Origin: a virus
Virus record (IMG/VR): IMGVR_UViG_3300009419_000869
Span: 1 to 23,462 of that record
Length of the DNA stretch: 23,462 nucleotides
Strand: one strand, 5' to 3'
The notes beneath the pieces were generated by a model. That model was not told where the DNA came from, searched no databases, and saw nothing but the letters and a program-made list of their open reading frames with translations. Positions 1 through 7,314 of the stretch are shown here, piece by piece. The position numbers were made by a program, and so were the translations under genes. The first letter of the stretch is position 1. Every line of letters starts with the position of its first letter.

Positions 1-20
1 CAATACCTAATTAGGTATTG
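1..20. repeat. Perfect 20-base palindrome upstream of the gp5-like gene
   Basis: Bases 1-10 (CAATACCTAA) are the exact reverse complement of bases 11-20, giving a ten-base-pair inverted repeat without a spacer. It ends 25 bases before the first start codon. It could be an operator-like site, the end of a terminator of the upstream gene, or the tail of an upstream coding region, since the window begins here. No U-tract follows it, so an intrinsic terminator is not well supported. The symmetry is directly seen; any function is a guess. Confidence 0.5.
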
Positions 21-26
21 GTGGTG

Positions 27-45
27 TATAAAGTGAGAAAATATA
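27..45 (+). promoter_or_regulatory. Leader of the gp5-like gene: weak late-promoter-like and ribosome-binding sequence
   Basis: Bases 27-34 read TATAAAGT, matching six of eight positions of the T4 late promoter TATAAATA. They lie just upstream of a purine-rich GTGAGA (33-38), which is the best ribosome-binding candidate before ATG at 46. The promoter reading is weak because the site is only about 12 bases from the start codon, and AT-rich DNA gives such matches by chance. Confidence 0.3.
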
Positions 46-3000
46 ATGGCAAATAATGTATTCAAACCTAGAGGCGCAACAAGTGCATCAAAACCAGATG
101 CAGGCGGTGCAGTACTACGCTCAGTACCAGTATTTGGAGTAGTTAAAGACAACATCGATCCTATTCGTTCTGGTAGATTACGGGTGTATATTGCTGAGAT
201 GGGAGGCCAAGATCCAAATGATGCCAACTCATGGACTACTGTAAATTACATGACTCCCTTTTATGGTTTAACACAGGGTGATGCACCTAAAGAAGGATAC
301 GGAACATACTTACAGAATCAAAGTGCTTATGGTATGTGGTTTGCACAGCCCGATATTGACACAACTGTTATTTGCGTATTCATTAACGGTGATCCTGAGT
401 ATGGTTATTGGATTGGGTGTGTACCTGAGCCAGAAGCATTGTATACTGTGCCTGCTATGGGTTCTGCTGAAACAGTAGTTGTTAATACAAATGAAGGCAA
501 TAGTTATGGTGGTGCAACAAAACTGCCGGTAGCTAACATTAATAAAAACAATCAAGCAATTAATGAATCACCTACATTCTTTAATCAGCCAAAGCCAGTA
601 CACAGTTATCTTGCTGGTGTATTAAATCAACAAGGTTTAATCAGAGACACAATTCGAGGTACGATAGGCACATCAGCACAGCGTGAAACACCAAGTCGTG
701 TTGGTTGGGGTGTAAGTAGTCCTGGTCGCCCTATCTATGAAGGTGGATTTACAGATGAGACAGTTGCAGATGCGGCAGGTCAAGGTAGCCAACAAACAGG
801 GTTAAGAGTAGTGGCACGTAGAGCAGGCCACTCTATTGTAATGGATGATGGTGACTTAATTGGTCGTGACCAATTAATAAGACTGCGTACTAGTTTAGGA
901 CATCAAATATTAATGAGTGATGATGGTCAGTGTTTGCACATCATTCATGCTAACGGACAAAGTTGGGTAGAGTTGGGTAAAGAAGGTACGATTGATATGT
1001 ACGCTACTAACTCAGTTAACATCAGAACACAAGGTGATTTGAATCTACATGCTGATAACAATATCAACATGCATGCCAAGAAAGATTTAAACATTTATGC
1101 TGAAAACATTACAACTAACAGCGATAAGAAAACTAATATCAAAGTTGGAACTGACTACGCTACATCTGTGAATGGCAAAACAACATTGAAATCAACTGGT
1201 GCAATGAGTTTAAAATCATCGGGTGAAGCAAGTTTTGCTAGCACAAATAATACATTCATCAATGGTAAGAAAATAAACTTGAACACAGGCGAAGCATCAA
1301 CGATACCAGAAGATGTTAAACCAATACCAACGAACGCACATACTGATACATTGTATGATTCACAAAAGGGTTGGTCGGCAGCGCCGGCAGCATTATTAAG
1401 TGTTACTAGTAGAGCACCCTCTCATGCACCTTGGGCAGCCGCAAATCAAGGTGTTGATGTTAAGATTAACAATGATGCAGAGGCTAACTTCCCAAGCAAT
1501 CCGTCTCCGGCAGTACAAGCGGCAAACAATACAACAACTACTCCGGCTGCACCGGTCAGTCCTAGTGTAGCATCAACTGTTCCTGTAACAGGAGCAATAA
1601 GCGGAGCATTAGACAAGAATGCAACAACTGCTATGGTAGGACAAGTTGCAACAATTGCACAAACTGTCCCCAATGTTGCAGCCGCAATTAAGAATGGTGC
1701 AGGGGTAGTAACATCAACCATTAATGGTGTTGTGCAGAATATAGCCGCAATTGGTAAAATGGCTCAATCACCACAACAACTTGAAGCGGCTGGTGTACTT
1801 AAAGCAGGCGCGGGCGTACTTGTATCTAATTTAATTCAAGGTGGTAAGACAGTACAACAAGCTTTGACTAATAATTTGTTTGCCGGCAAACCCGGAGCTG
1901 AAAACTTAACAAACTATTTGAATAACACAACTGCTCAAGTAGCCACACAAGTTGCTAATTTTCAGCAAGCACAAACACAATTAACACAAGCAGGATTATT
2001 TACTGGTAAAGAAAGTGCAGGACAACTTGCAGGCGCTGTTACAGCAGCCGCATTAGCAGGACCTACAGCCGCAGTCAATGCAATTAAGTCAGCCGCCGGC
2101 ACACTAGGTCAGTCAATTACAGGACCAATTGCTAACTTAGGTGGTGCCGCAAACAAACTATTAGGCGATGCAGCCAGTCAATTAGGTGCAGGTAACTTTG
2201 CAGGTAACTTGGCAAGCACTGTTACAGGTGGATTAAGTTCTATAGCAGGATCATTGAACGGATTAGCAAAGAATTTAACAGGTGGTGCAGAGAGTTTATT
2301 GAATTCTGCTAAAGGCATTGCAGGGTCTGCGTTTGCTGCAATTAAGAATTCTTTCCCTGCTTTAAAAGCAGGTATACCACAAAATCTTAAACAGATTGCA
2401 GACCAAGCCACAGCAGCCGCACAGAATTCTGGAACAGAATTACAAGCAAGTGTTACGCAAGCAGCCAATGCATTCAATGTTTCAGGTGCAAATGCAGCCT
2501 CTATAGCATCGGGAGCGGCATCTTCTGCTATAAATGGCGCAGCCTCTAGTGTTAATAATTTACTGAATAGTGCAGGAGGAGCCGTAACAACAGCCGCAAA
2601 TGTAGTACAAGCAGGATTAACAAATGGTGCAAATTCATTATTACCTGCATCAGTGTCTACTGGTTTAGGTAACTTACCGGGAGCACAAAAAGCTGTAGCT
2701 TCTGTCATAAATAATGCAAAAGGTGCGTTGAATACGATACCGGGTACTGCTGGAATAACAGCGGCTTTAGGACAAGTTACTGCGGCATTGGGATCGGGCG
2801 CCGCATTAGGTAATTTAGCCTCTGGATTATTAACATCACTTAAGAATCCTGGTGCTTCATTACAAGCCTTGGCCGCAGCCGGATTGCCCGCTGGTGCCGC
2901 GGCACAATTGAATTCTGCAATAAGTTCATTAAATTCAGGTGGCGCATTACCAATCAAGCTACCTGTAATTAGTACCAACACAGTAGACAGAACAAATATC

Positions 3001-3372
3001 ACTGCACAAATTGGCGCGGTGTTTGGTAGTTCAAAGATTCCGGTACCAAACTATACAGGTAATCCTGCATCAACTGGGGAAACTGCGGGTACTTCTGCGG
3101 CTCAAAAACTTATACAAAAACAAGAAAAAATTAAAGAGTTTGATACTAGATTTGCGGCTATTCTTGTTGAAGCAAAAACAAAGAGGGCAGAATTTGACAA
3201 GGCAGTAGAGGCTCACGTGGAGGCAAAAAATAACTTACCTGCAGGCGATCCAGCAATTGAAAGTACTTTAGCAATAGCAAAAGCTTTGGCAGAAGAATTG
3301 AAAGCTATTAGAAAAAGAGCCCTTGATATCATAGATGAAAAGGCCACATTTATTAATTCAGCAACTGCATAA
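46..3372 (+). CDS. 5: gp5-like baseplate central hub/spike protein, without visible lysozyme domain, with long Ala/Gly-rich extension
   Basis: This 1108-residue protein is a likely counterpart of T4 gp5, the hub and needle at the base of the tail tube. Residues about 28-135 look like the gp5 OB-fold (GVVKDNIDPIRSGRLRVYI near 31-49, GDPEYGYWIGCVPEP near 115-129). Residues about 252-415 carry the spike: a GHSIVMDDGD segment, then short repeats rich in D/N-L-N-I/M (IDMYATNSVNIRTQGDLNLH onward), typical of the triple-stranded beta-helix. T4 gp5 has a lysozyme between these parts. Here the linker (about 136-250) shows no lysozyme-like catalytic pattern. Residues about 430-1000 are Ala/Gly/Asn/Thr-rich and probably helical, including a segment QLEAAGVLKAGAGVLVSNLI (578-597). 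The end (about 1030-1100) is charged and coiled-coil-like. T4 gp5 is about 575 residues, so this is roughly twice as long. ATG 46 is the first start after the GTGAGA purine tract. gp25 follows after 24 bases. Confidence 0.82.
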   Translation: MANNVFKPRGATSASKPDAGGAVLRSVPVFGVVKDNIDPIRSGRLRVYIAEMGGQDPNDANSWTTVNYMTPFYGLTQGDAPKEGYGTYLQNQSAYGMWFAQPDIDTTVICVFINGDPEYGYWIGCVPEPEALYTVPAMGSAETVVVNTNEGNSYGGATKLPVANINKNNQAINESPTFFNQPKPVHSYLAGVLNQQGLIRDTIRGTIGTSAQRETPSRVGWGVSSPGRPIYEGGFTDETVADAAGQGSQQTGLRVVARRAGHSIVMDDGDLIGRDQLIRLRTSLGHQILMSDDGQCLHIIHANGQSWVELGKEGTIDMYATNSVNIRTQGDLNLHADNNINMHAKKDLNIYAENITTNSDKKTNIKVGTDYATSVNGKTTLKSTGAMSLKSSGEASFASTNNTFINGKKINLNTGEASTIPEDVKPIPTNAHTDTLYDSQKGWSAAPAALLSVTSRAPSHAPWAAANQGVDVKINNDAEANFPSNPSPAVQAANNTTTTPAAPVSPSVASTVPVTGAISGALDKNATTAMVGQVATIAQTVPNVAAAIKNGAGVVTSTINGVVQNIAAIGKMAQSPQQLEAAGVLKAGAGVLVSNLIQGGKTVQQALTNNLFAGKPGAENLTNYLNNTTAQVATQVANFQQAQTQLTQAGLFTGKESAGQLAGAVTAAALAGPTAAVNAIKSAAGTLGQSITGPIANLGGAANKLLGDAASQLGAGNFAGNLASTVTGGLSSIAGSLNGLAKNLTGGAESLLNSAKGIAGSAFAAIKNSFPALKAGIPQNLKQIADQATAAAQNSGTELQASVTQAANAFNVSGANAASIASGAASSAINGAASSVNNLLNSAGGAVTTAANVVQAGLTNGANSLLPASVSTGLGNLPGAQKAVASVINNAKGALNTIPGTAGITAALGQVTAALGSGAALGNLASGLLTSLKNPGASLQALAAAGLPAGAAAQLNSAISSLNSGGALPIKLPVISTNTVDRTNITAQIGAVFGSSKIPVPNYTGNPASTGETAGTSAAQKLIQKQEKIKEFDTRFAAILVEAKTKRAEFDKAVEAHVEAKNNLPAGDPAIESTLAIAKALAEELKAIRKRALDIIDEKATFINSATA
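2014..3030 (+). other. Low-complexity Ala/Gly-rich region of the gp5-like protein
   Basis: This stretch codes for roughly residues 657-995 and is dominated by Ala, Gly, Asn, Ser and Leu. Short recurring themes such as LGxGxxAGNL, GAASSxxN and AAGLPAGAA repeat loosely without a fixed period. GC-rich codons (GCC, GGC, GCG) are denser here than in neighbouring genes. The pattern suggests amphipathic or hydrophobic helices joined by Gly. A membrane-contacting or flexible role is possible but not shown. It also creates a long spurious open frame on the opposite strand. Confidence 0.6.
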
Positions 3373-3375
3373 ATA
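3368..3375 (+). promoter_or_regulatory. Candidate T4-type late promoter before gp25
   Basis: CATAAATA matches seven of eight positions of the T4 late promoter TATAAATA, which is recognised by the phage sigma gp55. It overlaps the stop codon of the gp5-like gene (3370-3372) and lies 21 bases before the gp25 start. A similar seven-of-eight match lies before gp6, which makes chance less likely, but AT-rich DNA gives such matches easily and transcription could also read through from upstream. Confidence 0.4.
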
Positions 3376-3396
3376 TCACATAAGATAGGATAAGAT

Positions 3397-3849
3397 ATGC
3401 CAACATATATAGGTTTTTCAACAATTAATGCTAATAGACCCAGAACTACTAATGCCCCGCCTGGTAGTTCAGGCGGTACAGGTAGCATGGTATATCCTAT
3501 TATTCCGGGCAAAAAATTCAGAATGGTCGACGGTCCATTAGTACTAAGAGACTTTGTTAACGCACTTAATATCAACAAGGGTGAAAAAGTGGGTCAACCC
3601 GGTTATGGAACTGATATTTGGTCTTATATCTTTGAGCCAAATGATGCTGACACTCAGTTTAGAATTCAAACTGAAATACAGCGTGTTGCTAGTTCAGATC
3701 CTAGGCTATTATTAAACTCTGTAAAATCATTTGTTCAACAAAACGGAATACTTTTAGAAGTAGAAGTTGCTATTCAGCCCTTCAATGATGCTTCTATTAT
3801 TAATGTATTCTTCAACAACCTAACAAATCAAGCGTCTTTATCAACCTAA
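3397..3849 (+). CDS. 25: gp25 baseplate wedge protein (GPW/gp25 family)
   Basis: This 150-residue protein belongs to the GPW/gp25 family, which includes T4 gp25 and the type VI secretion protein TssE. gp25 sits in the wedge core with gp6 and gp53 and helps start sheath polymerisation. The family core is clear: residues 44-60 pack before the strand and turn GQPGYGTDIWSYIFEP (66-81), a helix (IQTEIQRVASSDPRLLL, 90-106), and a beta hairpin ILLEVEVAIQ (118-127). The family's conserved EPR motif appears as DPR at 101-103, a conservative change. Residues 1-40 form a Pro/Gly/Thr-rich N-terminal extension. T4 gp25 is 132 residues, so the length fits. ATG 3397 is preceded by AGGA (3387-3390) at a six-base spacing, a good ribosome-binding site. 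It lies 24 bases after the gp5-like gene and 46 bases before gp6. Confidence 0.95.
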   Translation: MPTYIGFSTINANRPRTTNAPPGSSGGTGSMVYPIIPGKKFRMVDGPLVLRDFVNALNINKGEKVGQPGYGTDIWSYIFEPNDADTQFRIQTEIQRVASSDPRLLLNSVKSFVQQNGILLEVEVAIQPFNDASIINVFFNNLTNQASLST

Positions 3850-3870
3850 AAAACCGTTGTTTTCATTTAA

Positions 3871-3878
3871 GATAAATA
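3871..3878 (+). promoter_or_regulatory. Candidate T4-type late promoter before gp6
   Basis: GATAAATA matches seven of eight positions of the T4 late promoter TATAAATA and lies in the 46-base gap between gp25 and gp6, 17 bases before the gp6 ATG. A weak purine ribosome-binding sequence, AAGAG (3884-3888), follows. It shares its core ATAAATA with the site before gp25. If it is real, gp6 would have its own late transcript starting close to the start codon. Confidence 0.42.
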
Positions 3879-3895
3879 CTTAAAAGAGAACAACT

Positions 3896-6800
3896 ATGGC
3901 CACAAGTTCAAGACAATCAGCATTATTCGGCGTTAACGATTGGCAAGCAATCTATCAAACATTTCGTGAAGCCGACTTTCGTAGCTTTGATTATGAAACC
4001 CTGCGTAAGAGTTTCATTGATTATTTACGAGCATACTACCCTGAAACATTCAATGACTATATTGACAGTTCAGAATTTATTGCCCTCATGGACGTTATGG
4101 CGTTTATGGGACAGGGTTTGGCATTCCGTAATGACTTAAACACTCGTGAAAACTTCATTGATACTGCTGAACGCCGTGACAGTGTTATCAAACTAGCTAA
4201 CTTAGTAAGTTATAATCCAAAGCGTAATAACGCCGGTCAGGGTTATATTAAAGTAACAAGCATTCGCACTACTGAAAATATAACCGATATGAATGGTTTC
4301 AACTTAAGTAACCAAATTATTCTTTGGAATGATCCTGCAAATGTCAATTGGTTAGAACAATTCAACACAGTAGTAAACGCTACGTTGGTTAATAGCCAAA
4401 GAGTGGGTCGTCCTGGAAATAGTGCTGATTTGTTAGGAGTTAAAACTGATGAATACAGTATTAACATTCCACCTAACAGCCTGCCCATCGCTCCTTTTAG
4501 TTCAGTAGTTGATACTATCAACATGACCTTTGAATTAGTATCTGTTACTAGTTTAGGTGAAGATTATGTTTATGAGATTCCACCTGCACCAAGTGGCAGA
4601 TTCAATATGGTTTATCGTAATGACAAATTAGGTTATGGTAGTCCAAATACAGGATTCTTTTTCTACTTCAAGCAAGGTGGATTACAGGCATACGATTTTA
4701 ACTTAGCACAACAAATTTCAAACCAAGTCGTAGATATTGATATTCAAGGTATCAATAATACAGACACATGGTTATATCAATTAAACACTGACAACGGTGG
4801 CAGTACACTTTGGAATCAAGTAGAAAGTGTATATGCTAACGCACAACTCCAAACAGAAACAAGCAACAAGAAAATCTTTAGTGTTGTCTCACGTTTCAAT
4901 GACCAAGTCAGTTACACTTTTGGTGATGGAGTATTTTCTGAAGCACCAGTTGGAACATTCAGGTCATATGTACGTGCAGGTAATGCATTGACATATACTA
5001 TTGATCCTTCTGAAATGCAAGGTATTCAAGTAACGTTTCAGTACATTAGTCGAGCAGGCCGAACAGAGGCACTTACTATAGGACTAGAACTTCAATCAAC
5101 AATATCAACAGCACAGGCTAGAGAAACACTAGCTGACATTAAACTACGTGCTCCTGCAAGATATTACACACAAAACAGAATGGTTAATGGCGAAGATTAC
5201 AACAATTTTCCATACACATTATACAACTCAATTATTAAAAGCAAGGCTATTAATCGCAGTTCTGTTGGCGTGTCTAAGAACTTAGACTTACTTGACCCTA
5301 CCGGGAAATACTCCAGCACTAACTCATTTGCTAATGACGGTGGTATGTATCAAAATAGCGCAGATGGATGGTTGTTATTAACTATCACTAACACAGGTGA
5401 TATCATTCAGTTCCTAACTGATACATTAGCATCTGCATTATCAAGCAATAGAGCAAAACAATATTACTTACAAAATTACACACGATATCCTATAAATGTT
5501 GCTTCTGGTGACGGTACAGTATATTGGAATACTAGCACAGTTAATGCTAATAGCATCACTGGTTATTTCTATAACATATCTGGATCAGCAGATGTGCCCA
5601 TCGCAATTGGTACATACTCTACTAAAAATGTAAAGTATATTACAAAAGGTGCAATGATAAAAGTTACTGCACCTAGTGGTTATTATTTTGACAATAACAA
5701 TAGACTTGTCGCAGGTATTGCTAGCCCAAGTGACACAACATATTTCTGGACTACTGCACTAGCAATTGTAGGTGACGGATATAACAATGGTCAAGGTAAC
5801 TTCAGTAACGGCACCGGTCCGGTAACATTAAATGGTTATGTACCTGATGGTGCAATTATCACTGAAGTAATTCCTTCATTCAGTAACACATTACCAAATC
5901 TTGTATTACAAGAATGTATCACTAGAATGGAATTAAATCAAGATTTCAGTTTAGTGTTTAACAATTCATTGTTAGTAACACAGAATCGTTGGTCAGTTGA
6001 AAACTTTAATACCAACAATTGGTTTGTAAATTTTGAAAGTACTGGTGACAATACCTATAGAATTTACTACAGAGCACTACGCTATTATTTTGGTAGTGTA
6101 GCTGATACCCGCTTCTGGTACGAAACAGGTAAACTTGTTTATGACCCAGTAACTGGTAAAATTTTAGCAGACAATGTTAAAGTATTAGCAACAAATACAC
6201 AACCAGATAGTAACTACCCATTAGCTAAACCAGTTGATGTTGCAGTTATTAGCCAGACTGTTGAGAGTGATGGATATGTCAATGATTTTGAAGTAGAAGT
6301 TGCTAGCGTAGATGTTAACAATACTGAAATTATTCTTGACCCTGACTTCTTCCAAACAGTTACTGGATACGTTACGGGATCAACTAACATTGGTATATAC
6401 TCATTCTTTGAATTGATTGAAGATGCAGTTAACCTATCACGATATCAATTAATCGATTCGTCTAATGTTGCATATCAATATCCAAATCAATCTGCAATTG
6501 AAGTTGTTAAGTATGAATATCCCTTAGGACAATTGTTTTACGCATACAATGAAACCGATTCGAATGGATTGTATAATGTGTTTTACACAACAGTACAAGA
6601 TACCACAGTAACAACACCGTTTTATATTGTTACACCACAACCACAGTATTCAATGCAACCAGGACGTCAAGGCTTGCAGTTCCAATACAAACACAACAGT
6701 AACAATACAACACGAATTGATCCGGCAACTACAAACATTATTGATTTGTATTTGGTAACACAGGCTTATTATACTGCATACCAAAATTGGATACAAGATA

Positions 6801-7288
6801 CAACAAACACCGTACCTAAACCAGCAGTGCCAACAATCAACGAATTACAACAAGCATATGGTCGCATTGATGATTATAAGATGTTAACTGACAGTGTGAT
6901 ATTAAACAGCGTTCGCTTTCTACCATTGTTTGGTTCTAAAGCACCTGAACAATTACGTGGCACAGTTAAAGTTATCCCATCACAAAACACTAGCGCAAGT
7001 AATAGCGAAATACGTAGTGCGGTATTATCTGCAATGAATAGTTATTTCAATATTAACAATTGGAGTTTTGGTGACACATTCTACTTCTCAGAGTTAAGTG
7101 CATATTTGCACACACAATTAGGTGATTTAGTAAGCTCAATCGTTTTAGTACCTAATGACCCTACAATGTCATTTGGTGATTTGTATGAAATCAAATCGGC
7201 GCCATTTGAAATTTTTGTTAATGGTGCAACAGCAAATGACGTGGTTGTAATTGCGGCTTTAACTCCCGTACAATTACAAATAAGATAA
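3896..7288 (+). CDS. 6: gp6 baseplate wedge protein, enlarged
   Basis: This 1130-residue protein is a T4-like gp6, the wedge protein that dimerises and links neighbouring wedges into the inner baseplate ring. The N-terminal helical region holds the conserved pattern SFIDYLRAYYPETFNDYI (39-56), GQGLAFRNDLNTRENFI (72-88) and LANLVSYNPKRN (100-111). A central conserved block starts with TQNRMVNGEDYNNFP near residue 425 and continues to LLDPTGKYS. The last 120 or so residues (from about 1007, FLPLFGSKAPEQLRGTVKVI) resemble the C-terminal domain used for the gp6 dimer. T4 gp6 is 660 residues. The extra length lies mainly between about 540 and 1000, which is Asn/Thr/Tyr-rich and beta-like. ATG 3896 follows the weak AAGAG purine tract and starts the recognisable family sequence. 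The gene is between gp25 and the giant gene, with a 26-base gap to the latter. Confidence 0.93.
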   Translation: MATSSRQSALFGVNDWQAIYQTFREADFRSFDYETLRKSFIDYLRAYYPETFNDYIDSSEFIALMDVMAFMGQGLAFRNDLNTRENFIDTAERRDSVIKLANLVSYNPKRNNAGQGYIKVTSIRTTENITDMNGFNLSNQIILWNDPANVNWLEQFNTVVNATLVNSQRVGRPGNSADLLGVKTDEYSINIPPNSLPIAPFSSVVDTINMTFELVSVTSLGEDYVYEIPPAPSGRFNMVYRNDKLGYGSPNTGFFFYFKQGGLQAYDFNLAQQISNQVVDIDIQGINNTDTWLYQLNTDNGGSTLWNQVESVYANAQLQTETSNKKIFSVVSRFNDQVSYTFGDGVFSEAPVGTFRSYVRAGNALTYTIDPSEMQGIQVTFQYISRAGRTEALTIGLELQSTISTAQARETLADIKLRAPARYYTQNRMVNGEDYNNFPYTLYNSIIKSKAINRSSVGVSKNLDLLDPTGKYSSTNSFANDGGMYQNSADGWLLLTITNTGDIIQFLTDTLASALSSNRAKQYYLQNYTRYPINVASGDGTVYWNTSTVNANSITGYFYNISGSADVPIAIGTYSTKNVKYITKGAMIKVTAPSGYYFDNNNRLVAGIASPSDTTYFWTTALAIVGDGYNNGQGNFSNGTGPVTLNGYVPDGAIITEVIPSFSNTLPNLVLQECITRMELNQDFSLVFNNSLLVTQNRWSVENFNTNNWFVNFESTGDNTYRIYYRALRYYFGSVADTRFWYETGKLVYDPVTGKILADNVKVLATNTQPDSNYPLAKPVDVAVISQTVESDGYVNDFEVEVASVDVNNTEIILDPDFFQTVTGYVTGSTNIGIYSFFELIEDAVNLSRYQLIDSSNVAYQYPNQSAIEVVKYEYPLGQLFYAYNETDSNGLYNVFYTTVQDTTVTTPFYIVTPQPQYSMQPGRQGLQFQYKHNSNNTTRIDPATTNIIDLYLVTQAYYTAYQNWIQDTTNTVPKPAVPTINELQQAYGRIDDYKMLTDSVILNSVRFLPLFGSKAPEQLRGTVKVIPSQNTSASNSEIRSAVLSAMNSYFNINNWSFGDTFYFSELSAYLHTQLGDLVSSIVLVPNDPTMSFGDLYEIKSAPFEIFVNGATANDVVVIAALTPVQLQIR

Positions 7289-7303
7289 GTATATATAACA
7301 ACT

Positions 7304-7309
7304 AGAGAG
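7304..7309 (+). promoter_or_regulatory. Ribosome-binding site of the giant gene
   Basis: AGAGAG lies five bases before ATG 7315 and supports that start. The 26-base gap before it also holds TATATATA (7290-7297) and GATAAGTA (7284-7291), the latter matching six of eight late-promoter positions. Neither is as good as the sites before gp25 and gp6. Confidence 0.55.
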
Positions 7310-7314
7310 TTATA

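Noticed and set aside
136-250. Possible lysozyme domain in the gp5-like protein (considered for residues 136-250, bases about 451-795)
   Set aside because: No lysozyme-like Glu...Asp...Thr arrangement or helix-rich pattern is visible. The segment is Asn/Gly/Ser-rich linker-like sequence.
2178-3002. Long antisense open frame (274 codons) opposite the gp5-like gene
   Set aside because: It is a by-product of the Ala/Gly-rich codons on the + strand: its own sequence is Ala/Pro-rich low complexity, it has no ribosome-binding context, and all neighbours are on the + strand.
3849-3863. Hairpin AAAAC-CGTT-GTTTT after gp25 as a terminator
   Set aside because: The stem has only five mostly A-T pairs and is not followed by a clear U-tract. 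It is too weak to support a terminator.
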